Shown: piece after piece, positions 1 to 8,558 of the stretch | How positions within the stretch are numbered: position 1 is the stretch's first letter | Layout: each line of letters starts with the position of its first letter | Assembly (NCBI RefSeq): GCF_023630175.1 | Contig: NZ_JALLIN010000017.1 | Span: forward strand, 62,001-126,000 | Reading direction: 5' to 3' | DNA from: Streptomyces cellostaticus | GTDB taxonomy: Bacteria > Actinomycetota > Actinomycetes > Streptomycetales > Streptomycetaceae | Length of the DNA stretch: 64,000 bases | Notes under the pieces: generated by a model | Seen by the model: only the letters and a program-made list of their open reading frames with translations | Database searches by the model: none | What the model was told of the DNA's origin: nothing | Program-made: the position numbers and the translations under genes

Positions 1-586
1 CGGTCCCGGAGGAGTCGACCAGCCACGGCCACCGATGCGGCGGACCGGGCGGCCGGGGCGTCCTGGCACCGGTCACCACGACGAGCCGGGCGCGGAACAG
101 CGGCTCGCTGACCAGCTCGCCCCCGCCGTCGTCACCCGGACACGGCCCGAGCGCGACATCGGCCAGCCGGTTCTCCACCAGCGCGCGCATCCCGCTGCCG
201 GCGGCCACCCCGAAGGACGTCTCGGTCCTGGGTCCGGAGCGGCAGGCGAAGGCCTCCGCCAACGAGGGGAGCACGAACTCGGCCAGCGTGCTCGTGGCGA
301 CGACCCGCAGTTCGTCCGGCGCGCCCCGGGCCGTTCGCACCGCGGCCTCGGCGTCCGCGCTCAGCGCGACCATCCGCGAGGCGACCGGCAGCAGCCGCGC
401 CCCGGCCGGGGTCAGCCGCATCCCGCCGCCGCCGGTGCGTCTGATGAGCGGATCGCCGAAGTGGGCACGCAGCGCGGCGAGCGTCTGCGACACCGCGGAC
501 TCGCTCACGTCCAGAGCGCGTGCCGCGGCGCCCACCGACCCGAGCCGGGCCACCAGCACGAAGGTGCTGAGCTGTGTGACCGTCAC
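1..586 (-). CDS. LysR-family transcriptional regulator, CutR-like (partial, C-terminus outside window)
   Basis: The visible 195 residues begin with a LysR winged helix-turn-helix (VARLGSVGAAARALDVSESA at about residues 8-27), followed by the start of the effector-binding domain. The GTG at 586-584 is the only plausible start: no ATG or GTG lies in frame in the preceding 36 bases. The gene is divergent from coxMSL, 116 bases away. LysR proteins usually act as tetramers at sites between divergent genes, and a LysR regulator (CutR) is known to activate mycobacterial CO dehydrogenase genes. That this protein controls the cox operon is inferred from position. The effector cannot be judged because the C-terminal half is missing. 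Confidence 0.88.
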   Translation of the reverse strand, partial: MTVTQLSTFVLVARLGSVGAAARALDVSESAVSQTLAALRAHFGDPLIRRTGGGGMRLTPAGARLLPVASRMVALSADAEAAVRTARGAPDELRVVATSTLAEFVLPSLAEAFACRSGPRTETSFGVAAGSGMRALVENRLADVALGPCPGDDGGGELVSEPLFRARLVVVTGARTPRPPGPPHRWPWLVDSSGT

Positions 587-611
587 CGTCCCATTTTCTC
601 GCGTTCGGGTC

Positions 612-629
612 GATAAGTGAATGCTTATC
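612..629. promoter_or_regulatory. Inverted repeat in the lysR-coxM intergenic region, probable LysR operator
   Basis: GATAAG and CTTATC form a perfect 6-bp dyad separated by 6 bases. It is AT-rich compared with its surroundings, lies 26 bases in front of the LysR start and 74 bases in front of coxM, and is the only clear dyad between the two genes. LysR regulators typically bind such interrupted palindromes and autoregulate. Confidence 0.5.
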
Positions 630-702
630 CACCGCTTGCACGGCCGGTGCGGCGGAGCGCAGCATCGTCACGGCAACGGGCACAGCGTCCCAGGAGGGCC
701 CG

Positions 703-1575
703 ATGCAGGTACCGGCCGCATTCCAGTACGAGAGGGCCAGCAGCGTCGAGCAGGCGATCGAGCTGCTCGGACGGTACGGCCCCGATGCCCGGGTGGTGGC
801 GGGCGGGCACAGCCTGCTGCCCATGATGAAGCTGCGGCTGGCCCAGCCCGAAGCGCTGATCGACATCAACGGCCTCGGCGAGCTGGCGTCGATCCGGGTG
901 GACGGCCACGACCTGGCCGTCGGAGCGATGGTCCGCCACGCCGAACTGCTCGCCTCGCCGGTCGTCGGCGAACACTTCCCCATCCTGCGGGACGCCGAGC
1001 GGGTCATCGCGGACCCGCTCGTCCGCAACCGCGGCACCGTGGGCGGCTCCCTGTGCCAGGCCGATCCGTCGGAGGACCTGTCCGCGGCGTTCTCGGCGCT
1101 GCGGGCGACCCTGGTGACCCAGGGCCCCGCCGGCAGGCGCACCGTGGCGATCAGGGAATTCTTCCTCGGGCCGTACGAGACCGCGCTGACCGAGGCGGAG
1201 CTCCTGGTGGAGATCCGCGTGCCCATCCGCTCGCACGCCAGTGCCTACCGCAAGGTCGAGCGCCGGGTCGGCGACTGGGCGGTCGTCGCCGCGGGAGCGG
1301 TGCTGGAGATCTCCGGCGGCCTGGTCACCGAGGCCGGGATCGGGCTGACCGCGGCGGGTGCCCCGCGGTTCGTGGCCGAGCGGGCCGAGGACTTCCTGCG
1401 CGGCGGGCGGCCGGACGACGAGCGCTTCGCCGAGGCCGGCCGGCTCGCCGCGGCGGAGTGCCGGCCGGCCGCCGACCAGCGAGGCCCGGCCGACTACAAG
1501 CGGCACCTGGCGGGAGAGCTCACCACGCGGGCACTGCGCGCCGCCGCCGCACGCGCCCGGGGCCAGGAGGCGTGA
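703..1575 (+). CDS. coxM: Aerobic CO dehydrogenase, medium FAD-binding subunit
   Basis: This 290-residue protein has the two FAD-binding motifs of the CO dehydrogenase/xanthine dehydrogenase flavoprotein subunit: AGGHS at residues 33-37 and TVGGS at 112-116, followed by the C-terminal CoxM domain. It carries electrons from the 2Fe-2S subunit to the quinone pool or other acceptor. An AGGAGG ribosome site at 692-697 fixes the ATG at 703. It is the first gene of the operon, and its stop is one base before the coxS start. The order M-S-L is that of form I (true CO-oxidising) clusters; form II relatives usually run S-L-M. Confidence 0.93.
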   Translation: MQVPAAFQYERASSVEQAIELLGRYGPDARVVAGGHSLLPMMKLRLAQPEALIDINGLGELASIRVDGHDLAVGAMVRHAELLASPVVGEHFPILRDAERVIADPLVRNRGTVGGSLCQADPSEDLSAAFSALRATLVTQGPAGRRTVAIREFFLGPYETALTEAELLVEIRVPIRSHASAYRKVERRVGDWAVVAAGAVLEISGGLVTEAGIGLTAAGAPRFVAERAEDFLRGGRPDDERFAEAGRLAAAECRPAADQRGPADYKRHLAGELTTRALRAAAARARGQEA

Positions 1576-1576
1576 C

Positions 1577-2098
1577 ATGCGGATCACCGTGACCGTGAAC
1601 GGCGAGCAGCACACGAGGGACGTGGAGCCCAGGCTGCTGCTCGTGCACTTCCTGCGCGACGAACTCGGGCTCACCGGCACCCACTGGGGCTGTGACACCT
1701 CCAACTGCGGCGTGTGCACCGTCTGGCTGGACGGCACACCGGTGAAGTCCTGCACCGTGCTCGCGGTGATGGCCGACGGCCACGAGGTGCGGACCGTCGA
1801 GGGGCTGGCGCACGGTGCCGAACTCGACCCGGTGCAGCAGGGGTTCATCGCCTGCCACGGACTGCAGTGCGGCTTCTGCACGCCGGGCATGATGATGACC
1901 GCCCGCTGGCTGCTCGACCACGACGCGGACCCGTCCGAGGAGGACGTCCGCGAGGCCATCTCCGGACAGATGTGCCGCTGCACCGGATACGAGAACATCG
2001 TGCGCGCCATCCGCTGGGCCGCCGGACACGGCGGGGCGCGGGGGACCGCCGACGCGGGCACCGAGCCGGCGCCCGGCCGCGAGGAGGTGCGGGCATGA
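1577..2098 (+). CDS. coxS: Aerobic CO dehydrogenase, small 2Fe-2S subunit
   Basis: The 173-residue protein has an N-terminal plant-type ferredoxin domain with cysteines 39, 44, 47 and 59, and a C-terminal helical 2Fe-2S domain with cysteines 98, 101, 133 and 135 (QCGFCTPG and CRCTG motifs). All eight ligands are present, so both clusters should assemble. The protein passes electrons from the molybdenum centre of CoxL to the FAD of CoxM. The last 20 residues are an acidic and proline-rich tail. The stop overlaps the coxL ATG by ATGA, which indicates translational coupling. Confidence 0.95.
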   Translation: MRITVTVNGEQHTRDVEPRLLLVHFLRDELGLTGTHWGCDTSNCGVCTVWLDGTPVKSCTVLAVMADGHEVRTVEGLAHGAELDPVQQGFIACHGLQCGFCTPGMMMTARWLLDHDADPSEEDVREAISGQMCRCTGYENIVRAIRWAAGHGGARGTADAGTEPAPGREEVRA

Positions 2099-4467
2099 CG
2101 ACCACCGAGGAACGGCCGGTCGGTTTCGGACGGATGCCCCGCAAGGAGGACGCGCGCTTCGTCCGCGGTCACGGAACCTACGTCGACGACGTGACGCTGC
2201 CCGGGATGCTCCACGGCGCGATCCTGCGCAGCCCGCTGGCGCACGCCCGGATCGTGTCCGTCGACACCAGCGCCGCGGAGGCGCACCCGAAGGTCAGGGC
2301 CGTGATCACCGGGGAGACCCTGGCCGGTCTCGGGCTGGCCTGGATGCCCACCCTCTCCTCCGACACACAGGCGGTGCTCGCCACCGACAAGGTGCGCTTC
2401 CAGGGCCAGGAGGTCGCCTTCGTCGTCGCCGAGGACCGCTACGCCGCCCGGGACGCCCTCGAACTGATCGACGTGGAGTACGAACCGCTCCCGGCGGTCG
2501 TCGACGCCCGCCGGGCACTCGACCCGGACGCGCCGGTGATCCGCGACGACCAGGAGGGGCGGACCGACAACCACATCTTCGACTGGTCGGCGGGTGACGA
2601 GGCGCGGACCGACGAGGTCTTCGCCGGCGCCGACGTCGTGGTGGAGCAGGACATGCTCTACCCGCGGGTCCACCCGGCGCCGCTGGAGACCTGCGGCACC
2701 GTGGCGGACATGGACGCCATCACCGGGAAGCTGACGGTGTGGTCCACCACCCAGGCCCCGCACGCCCACCGCACGATCTACGCGATGGTGGCCGGCATCC
2801 CGGAGCACAAGATCCGGATCATCTCCCCGGACATCGGGGGCGGCTTCGGCAACAAGGTCGGCATCTACCCCGGTTACGTGTGCGCGGTCGTCGGCTCGAT
2901 CGTCACCGGTAAGCCGGTGAAGTGGGTGGAGGACCGCTCGGAGAACCTGATGAGCACCTCCTTCGCCCGCGACTACCACATGCACGGCGGGATCGCGGCG
3001 ACGAAGGACGGCAAGATCCTGGGCCTGCGCGTCCATGTGATCGCCGACCACGGCGCGTTCAACGCCACCGCGCAGCCGACCAAGTTCCCGGCCGGTTTCT
3101 TCGGCGTCTTCACCGGCTCGTACGACCTGGCCGCCGCGCACTGCACCGTGACCGGCGTCTACACCGACAAGGCCCCCGGCGGCGTCGCCTACGCCTGCTC
3201 GTTCCGGGTCACCGAGGCCGTGTACCTGGTCGAGCGGATGGTCGACCTGCTCGCGGACAGACTCGGCACGGACCCGGCCGAGCTGCGGATGCGCAACCTG
3301 CTGCGGCCCGGGCAGTTCCCGTACCGGACACGGACGGGATGGGAGTACGACTCCGGCGACTACCCGAGAGCGCTGCGACTGGCCATGGACATCGCGCACT
3401 ACGCGGACCTGCGCCGCGAGCAGGCCGAGAAGCGCGAGCGCGGCGAGCTGACGGGCATCGGGGTCAGCTTCTTCACCGAGGCCGTCGGCGCCGGTCCGCG
3501 AGGGCACATGGACATCCTGGGACTGGGCATGGCGGACGGCGCCGAGTTGCGGGTCCACCCGACCGGCAAGGCCGTCCTGCGGATCTCCGTGCAGAGCCAG
3601 GGGCAGGGCCACGAGACGACGTTCGCGCAGATCGTCGCCGAGGAACTGGGCATCCCGCCCGAGGACGTCGAGGTGGTGCACGGCGACACCGACCAGACCC
3701 CGTTCGGGCTCGGCACCTACGGATCCCGTTCCACGCCGGTCTCCGGGGCCGCGACCGCGATGGTCGCCCGCAAGGTGCGCGAACGGGCGAGGATCGTCGC
3801 CTCCGCGATGCTCGAGGTGAGCCCGGACGACCTGGAATGGGAGAAGGGCCGCTGGTTCGTCACGGGCGACCCCGACCAGGGACGCACCATGGCGGAGATC
3901 GCGCTCGCCGCGCACTCCAGCCTGGAGCTGCCCGAGGGCGTCGAGGGCCACCTGGACGCGAGCTGCGTCTACAACCCGCCGAACCTCACCTTCCCCTTCG
4001 GCGCGTACATCTGCGTCGCCGACGTCGACGCGGGCACCGGACAGGTGAGGGTCCGCCGGTTCATCGCCGTGGACGACTGCGGCAACCGGATCAATCCCAT
4101 GATCGTCGAGGGGCAGGTGCACGGCGGCCTCGCCGACGGCCTGGGCATGGCGCTCATGCAGGTGATCGCCTTCGACGAGGACGGCAACTGCCTCGGCGGC
4201 TCGTTCATGGACTACCTCCTGCCCACCTCGGTCGAATGCCCTTCGTGGGAGCTGGGCGAGACCGTCACCCCCTCCCCGCACCACCCCATCGGGGCCAAGG
4301 GCATCGGCGAGTCCGCGACGGTCGGCTCGCCCGCCGCCGTGGTCAACGCCGTGGTCGACGCCCTGAAGCCGCTCGGCGTGCACCATGTCGACATGCCGCT
4401 GACGCCCGCCGCGGTGTGGCGGGCCGCCCAGGGCCGGCCACTGCGCACCGACCTGGCGATCACCTGA
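2095..4467 (+). CDS. coxL: Aerobic CO dehydrogenase, large molybdenum subunit (form I type)
   Basis: The 790-residue protein is a full-length molybdopterin cytosine dinucleotide subunit: an N-terminal a/b hammerhead domain, then two Mo-cofactor binding domains. The active-site loop reads AYACSFR with Cys368, matching the AYxCSFR signature of form I CoxL, in which this cysteine bridges the Cu-S-Mo site. Form II homologues have AYxGAGR instead. The catalytic Glu739 sits in KGIGE near the C-terminus. The loop, the gene order and the accessory genes coxF, coxD and coxE together support real CO oxidation to CO2, probably at trace concentrations as an energy supplement. Substrate has not been tested. 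Confidence 0.95.
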   Translation: MTTTEERPVGFGRMPRKEDARFVRGHGTYVDDVTLPGMLHGAILRSPLAHARIVSVDTSAAEAHPKVRAVITGETLAGLGLAWMPTLSSDTQAVLATDKVRFQGQEVAFVVAEDRYAARDALELIDVEYEPLPAVVDARRALDPDAPVIRDDQEGRTDNHIFDWSAGDEARTDEVFAGADVVVEQDMLYPRVHPAPLETCGTVADMDAITGKLTVWSTTQAPHAHRTIYAMVAGIPEHKIRIISPDIGGGFGNKVGIYPGYVCAVVGSIVTGKPVKWVEDRSENLMSTSFARDYHMHGGIAATKDGKILGLRVHVIADHGAFNATAQPTKFPAGFFGVFTGSYDLAAAHCTVTGVYTDKAPGGVAYACSFRVTEAVYLVERMVDLLADRLGTDPAELRMRNLLRPGQFPYRTRTGWEYDSGDYPRALRLAMDIAHYADLRREQAEKRERGELTGIGVSFFTEAVGAGPRGHMDILGLGMADGAELRVHPTGKAVLRISVQSQGQGHETTFAQIVAEELGIPPEDVEVVHGDTDQTPFGLGTYGSRSTPVSGAATAMVARKVRERARIVASAMLEVSPDDLEWEKGRWFVTGDPDQGRTMAEIALAAHSSLELPEGVEGHLDASCVYNPPNLTFPFGAYICVADVDAGTGQVRVRRFIAVDDCGNRINPMIVEGQVHGGLADGLGMALMQVIAFDEDGNCLGGSFMDYLLPTSVECPSWELGETVTPSPHHPIGAKGIGESATVGSPAAVVNAVVDALKPLGVHHVDMPLTPAAVWRAAQGRPLRTDLAIT

Positions 4468-4477
4468 GGCGCCCGCG

Positions 4478-5404
4478 ATGACGAACCCCGAACTGCTGAC
4501 CCGGGCGGACGTGCTGCGGCACGGCCGGACCCCGTTCGTCCTGGCCACCGTCGTCCACGTGGAACGGCCCACCAGTGCCAGGCCCGGGGACAGCGCGCTG
4601 GTGCTGCCCGACGGCACCGTCGAGGGTTTCGTGGGCGGAAGCTGCGCGGAGACGACCGTGCAGTCGCAGGGCCTGCGGGTGCTGCGGACCGGCGAGTCAC
4701 TGCTGCTGCGGATCACACCCGCCGGCGACAGCGGGACCACCGGCGCCGAGGAGCCGGCCGATGGGCTGGTCACGGTGGCCAACCCCTGCCTGTCGGGCGG
4801 GACGCTCGACATCTTCCTGGAGGCCAACCTCCCCCCGGCGCTGGTGTACGTCTACGGACACGCCCCCATCGCCCGTGCCCTGCTCGACGTCGGCCGTGTG
4901 CTCGGCCTGGACGCCCGGCCGGCCTCGCCCGGGGAGCCGCTGCCGCCGGATCTGCGCGTCGTCGTCATCGCCACGCACGGCCGCGACGAGGAGACCGTGC
5001 TGACGGAGGCCGCACGCGCCGGGGTCCCCTACATCGGGCTGGTGGCCAGCGCGAAGCGTGGTGCCGCGGTGCTCGCCGCGCTGGACCTCGACGAGGAGCG
5101 ACGCGCGCGCGTCCACACCCCGGCGGGCCTGGACATCGGCTCGCGGACCCCGGCGGAGACGGCGCTGTCGGTGTACGCCGAGATCATCGCCCTGCGGCCG
5201 CAGGCGGCACGAGCCGATCTCCCCGGAGCGGGCTCCACCGGGCCGCGGCCCGTGCCCGAGGAGGTGGACCCCGTGTGCGGCATGACCGTGGCGATCACGA
5301 ACGACACCCTCTGGCTGGAGCGGGCGGGCCACCGGGTGTACTTCTGCGGGCCGGGCTGCCGGCACGCCTTCGCCGACGACCCCTCCCGTTACGCGCATGC
5401 CTGA
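4478..5404 (+). CDS. coxF: XdhC/CoxF-type molybdoenzyme maturation factor fused to a YHS domain
   Basis: Residues 1 to about 240 are XdhC-like: an N-terminal XdhC/CoxI segment (VGGSCAE near residue 52) and a Rossmann-type XdhC domain (VYVYGHAPIARALLD). This family handles the molybdenum cofactor and its sulfuration or insertion. Residues 264-308 form a YHS domain, with DPVCGM (Cys267) and FCGPGC (Cys290, Cys294), of the kind found in metal and copper-handling proteins. The two are joined by a short proline-rich linker. It starts 10 bases after coxL and overlaps coxD by 8 bases. The fusion suggests that it helps deliver or sense the metal for the Mo-Cu centre; that is inference. Confidence 0.85.
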   Translation: MTNPELLTRADVLRHGRTPFVLATVVHVERPTSARPGDSALVLPDGTVEGFVGGSCAETTVQSQGLRVLRTGESLLLRITPAGDSGTTGAEEPADGLVTVANPCLSGGTLDIFLEANLPPALVYVYGHAPIARALLDVGRVLGLDARPASPGEPLPPDLRVVVIATHGRDEETVLTEAARAGVPYIGLVASAKRGAAVLAALDLDEERRARVHTPAGLDIGSRTPAETALSVYAEIIALRPQAARADLPGAGSTGPRPVPEEVDPVCGMTVAITNDTLWLERAGHRVYFCGPGCRHAFADDPSRYAHA

Positions 5405-6305
5405 CCGCGATCCCCTCCCACCCGACGTCCCCGCCCTGCGCGCACGTCTCGAGGCGGTCGGATACCTGGCCGACGACGCCCTGGTCACGGCGCTGCTGCT
5501 GGCCGTGCGCATGCGGCAGCCGATCCTGCTGGAGGGCGAGCCGGGCGTCGGCAAGACCGAGGCGGCCCGCGCCCTCGCCGCCGTGCTCGACACCCCGCTC
5601 ATCCGGCTGCAGTGCTACGAGGGACTGTCCTCCGCAGAGGCCCTCTACGAGTGGAACTACCCGCGGCAGCTCCTGGCGATCCGGCTGGCCGAGTCGCGCG
5701 GCGAGTCCCTGCGGGACTCCGACCTGTTCACCGAGGACTACCTGCTGCCCCGGCCCCTGCTCGCCGCGATCCGCCACCCGGGACCCCGGCCGGCGGTGCT
5801 GCTCATCGACGAAGTGGACCGCGCCGACGACGAGTTCGAGGCGTTCCTGCTGGAACTGCTCGCCGACGCCGCGGTCACCGTCCCCGAACTCGGCACCCGC
5901 ACGGCCGTGGTGCCACCGGTCACCGTACTGACCTCCAACCGCACCCGGGACCTGCACGACGCGCTCAAACGCCGCTGCCTCTACCACTGGATCGACCACC
6001 CGGACACCGCGCGAGTCGCCGCGATCATCCGCGAACGGGTGCCGGAGTCGGCCGAGTGGCTGGCCGCGCGCGTGGCACGCGGGGTGGCACGGCTGCGTGC
6101 CCGGCAGGAGCTCACCAAGCCGCCCGGCGTCGCCGAGGCGATCGACTGGGCGGCCGCGCTGCGGGCGCTGGGACTCACCGTGCTCGACACCGACACGGCC
6201 GACCGCACCCTGGGAGCGGTGCTCAAGTACCCGGAGGACCTCCAGGCCGTGCGCCGGGCCGGACTGGCGGAGCTGGTCGACGCGGAGCCGGGCACCGATG
6301 CCTGA
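5397..6305 (+). CDS. coxD: CoxD-type MoxR-family AAA+ ATPase
   Basis: This 302-residue single-domain AAA+ protein has Walker A GEPGVGKT at residues 47-54 and Walker B VLLIDE at 134-139. The DRADDEFEAFL sequence that follows is typical of MoxR proteins. CoxD-type ATPases work with a VWA partner (CoxE) in maturing the Mo-S-Cu active site of CO dehydrogenase. It overlaps coxF at its start and coxE at its end by 8 bases each, so the three accessory genes are translated as a coupled set. Confidence 0.92.
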   Translation: MPDRDPLPPDVPALRARLEAVGYLADDALVTALLLAVRMRQPILLEGEPGVGKTEAARALAAVLDTPLIRLQCYEGLSSAEALYEWNYPRQLLAIRLAESRGESLRDSDLFTEDYLLPRPLLAAIRHPGPRPAVLLIDEVDRADDEFEAFLLELLADAAVTVPELGTRTAVVPPVTVLTSNRTRDLHDALKRRCLYHWIDHPDTARVAAIIRERVPESAEWLAARVARGVARLRARQELTKPPGVAEAIDWAAALRALGLTVLDTDTADRTLGAVLKYPEDLQAVRRAGLAELVDAEPGTDA

Positions 6306-7452
6306 CCTGCCGGAACTGGTCGCCTCGTTCACCGCCGCCCTGCGCGACGCGGGGATCGACGTGGGCCCCGACCGCGGCCGCGGCTTCGCGCGGGCCCTCA
6401 CCCTGCTGGCGCCGACGACGACGCGCGAGCTGCGGTACTGCGCGCTCGCCACGCTGGTGTCGTCCCGAGAGCAGATCGAGCCGTTCGACGCGGTCTTCCG
6501 GGCGGTGTTCGGCGGCGGCCCGGCCGACCACGGGGCACGGCGCGGGCAGGCCGGCGACCCGGCCCGGCCACTCCCGGACGCCGTCCCCGCACGCGTGCCC
6601 GGCATCCGGAGGCCCTCCGCGGACGGACCGGGCCGGGACCCCGGAGCACGGCCGCGCGAGGCCGCCGTCCCCGTCGCCGCCAGTCCACTCGACCGGCTCG
6701 CGAACCGTGACTTCGCCGACCTGTCCGCCGAGGAACTGGCGCGGCTCTCCGAGGTGATGCGCACCATGGTGCTGCGCACCCCGGCCCGGCCGTCCCGCCG
6801 GCACCGCAGCGCACGCCACGGCACGCGCGTCGACGTCCGCCGCACCCTCTCCGGCAGTCGCCGCACCGGCGGACAGCCGCTGCGGCTGCGCCGCTTCGTG
6901 CCCCGCACCCGGCCCCGCGACCTCGTCGTGCTCTGCGACATCTCCGGCTCGATGGAGCCCTACGCCCGTGCGATGCTGCAACTGCTCTTCTGCGCCGCCC
7001 GTGCCACCCACGCCGAGGTCTTCACCTTCGCCACCCGCCTCACCCGTCTCACCCCCGTCCTGCGGCGGTCCGGGCCGTACGACGCCCTGGCGCGGGCCGG
7101 ACGCGCGGCCCCCGACTGGTCCGGCGGCACCCGGATAGGGGAGTGCCTGGCCGAGTTCAACGAGCGGTTCGGCCGGCGCGGCATGGCGCACGGCGCCGTG
7201 GTCGCCATCGTCTCCGACGGCTGGGACACCGGCCGGCCCGCCGACCTCGCCACCCACATGGCGCGGCTGTCCCGTGTCGCCCACCGCGTCGTGTGGGTCA
7301 ACCCACGCTCGGCAAGCCCGCGTTACCGTCCGCTGGTGGCCGGCATGGCCGCCGCGCTGCCCTACTGCGACACGGTCGTCAGCGGCCATGACCTCGCGGC
7401 ACTGGACGACTTCGCCGCCGCGCTGTCCGCACCGCGCCACCGCCGATGGTGA
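6298..7452 (+). CDS. coxE: CoxE-type von Willebrand factor A domain protein
   Basis: The 384-residue protein has a helical N-terminus, an Arg/Pro-rich linker (about 75-130 and 160-205) and a C-terminal VWA domain with the metal-ion adhesion site DISGS at residues 214-218. CoxE proteins pair with the CoxD ATPase in CO dehydrogenase maturation. The ATG overlaps the coxD stop. It is the last gene of the operon, and its stop lies only two bases from the stop of the convergent gene at 7455. No separate terminator fits between them. Confidence 0.9.
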   Translation: MPDLPELVASFTAALRDAGIDVGPDRGRGFARALTLLAPTTTRELRYCALATLVSSREQIEPFDAVFRAVFGGGPADHGARRGQAGDPARPLPDAVPARVPGIRRPSADGPGRDPGARPREAAVPVAASPLDRLANRDFADLSAEELARLSEVMRTMVLRTPARPSRRHRSARHGTRVDVRRTLSGSRRTGGQPLRLRRFVPRTRPRDLVVLCDISGSMEPYARAMLQLLFCAARATHAEVFTFATRLTRLTPVLRRSGPYDALARAGRAAPDWSGGTRIGECLAEFNERFGRRGMAHGAVVAIVSDGWDTGRPADLATHMARLSRVAHRVVWVNPRSASPRYRPLVAGMAAALPYCDTVVSGHDLAALDDFAAALSAPRHRRW

Positions 7453-7454
7453 GG

Positions 7455-8096
7455 TCACCGGTTTGGTGCGGGGCTCATCCGGAGGAAGCGGCCGTGCCAG
7501 GTGTGGTACCACACCTCGCCGCTGGTCGCGTTGACCGAGAGCATGCCGGTGATGTGGCCGTCGCGCAGAGTGTGCAGGGTGTAGTAGCCGGGGAAGGCGT
7601 CGGGCTCGGCGGCACGCAGCCCGGGGCGGTGGTCGCGCAGCCACTGGTCGGCGATCCGCACGGCCTGGTCCGGGCCGATGTCCCGGGCGTCGCCCGGGGC
7701 GCGGCCGCGTGTCATGCCGTTGCCGGGCACCATGCCGTACGCGGTGTTCCACACCATGGCCGGGCCGTACTCCAGGTGCACGGCGCCCGAGCCCGGCTCG
7801 ACGAGGACCTCGGTGGCGTGCTTGCCGTGGCCGTCGAGGAGCTGCGCGTAGTAGTTCCTGGTGAAGCGCATGACCTCGCCCACATGGAGGTGCCACCGGT
7901 CGGCGAAGTGCCGGGCGGCCCGGTCCGCGTCGGCCAGGTCGCGTACCGGGCCGTCGCGGGCGGCGGCGCCCGGCGGGGCCGTGAGGCCGGGCCTGTCGAA
8001 GCCGCTGCCCGTCAGCCAGACGACGGACGCGATCAACGCGGCCAGGGCACCGACCAGGACGGTCAGCGGCAGCAGGCGGCCGCGCCGCCGGTTCAC
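7455..8096 (-). CDS. Membrane-anchored protein of unknown function, PepSY-like C-terminus
   Basis: This 213-residue protein has an N-terminal membrane anchor (LLPLTVLVGALAALIASVVW) after a short basic stretch, so the rest should lie outside the membrane. The C-terminal third (PGYYTLHTLRDGHITGMLSV, then SGEVWYHTWHG) resembles the strand pattern of PepSY or peptidase-propeptide-like domains, but I cannot assign it firmly. Its GTG overlaps the stop of the upstream SHOCT gene, so the two form an operon. Function unknown. Confidence 0.75.
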   Translation of the reverse strand: MNRRRGRLLPLTVLVGALAALIASVVWLTGSGFDRPGLTAPPGAAARDGPVRDLADADRAARHFADRWHLHVGEVMRFTRNYYAQLLDGHGKHATEVLVEPGSGAVHLEYGPAMVWNTAYGMVPGNGMTRGRAPGDARDIGPDQAVRIADQWLRDHRPGLRAAEPDAFPGYYTLHTLRDGHITGMLSVNATSGEVWYHTWHGRFLRMSPAPNR

Positions 8097-8374
8097 TTCG
8101 GACCCGGCCGGTAGGACGCGAGGTGCTCGCGTGCGTCGCGATACGCGCCCGCGTCGATCTCACCGGCGGCGAAGCGCCGGTCGAGGATCTCCTCCGGCGT
8201 CTCCCGCGGCGGCCCGCCGGGCGTCCACCCCTGAGCCGTACCGCCGCCGCCGCGGCCGTCGCCCTGGTGCCGCGTCAGGCGGAACACGGCCCAGACCACC
8301 AGCCCGATCAACACGATCCACAACAGCGGCATGAACGTCATCCAGGCCCAGCCGCCACCGTTCCAGTACATCAC
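8093..8374 (-). CDS. Small membrane protein with C-terminal SHOCT domain
   Basis: The 93-residue protein has one transmembrane helix (FMPLLWIVLIGLVVWAVF), a glycine-rich linker and a C-terminal SHOCT motif (EEILDRRFAAGEIDAGAYRD), a short helical module often found at protein termini and thought to mediate oligomerisation. The start may be GTG 8374 or the adjacent ATG 8371. It is coupled to the following membrane-anchored gene by a start-stop overlap. Confidence 0.85.
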   Translation of the reverse strand: MMYWNGGGWAWMTFMPLLWIVLIGLVVWAVFRLTRHQGDGRGGGGTAQGWTPGGPPRETPEEILDRRFAAGEIDAGAYRDAREHLASYRPGPK

Positions 8375-8558
8375 CGGGACTCACCCTCTCGGAGGCTTCT
8401 CACCTCCTCATGCTCCGTCCGGACCGGTCCGGGCACCAGGGCCCTTCGCCCCGGGCGACGGGCCGTTCGGACTCGGTTCCGGCCGCCGTCCCCGGCGTCG
8501 GGGCCGGCGTCGGCGGGGCGGGTCGCGCCGGGTGCCGTCCGCTCCCGGCACCGGCGTG

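Noticed and set aside
625..4827. A 1400-codon open frame on the minus strand
   Set aside because: It is the antisense shadow of coxMSL. Its Val/Asp/Gly/Arg-rich composition is typical of the complementary frame of GC-rich genes, and it has no domain.
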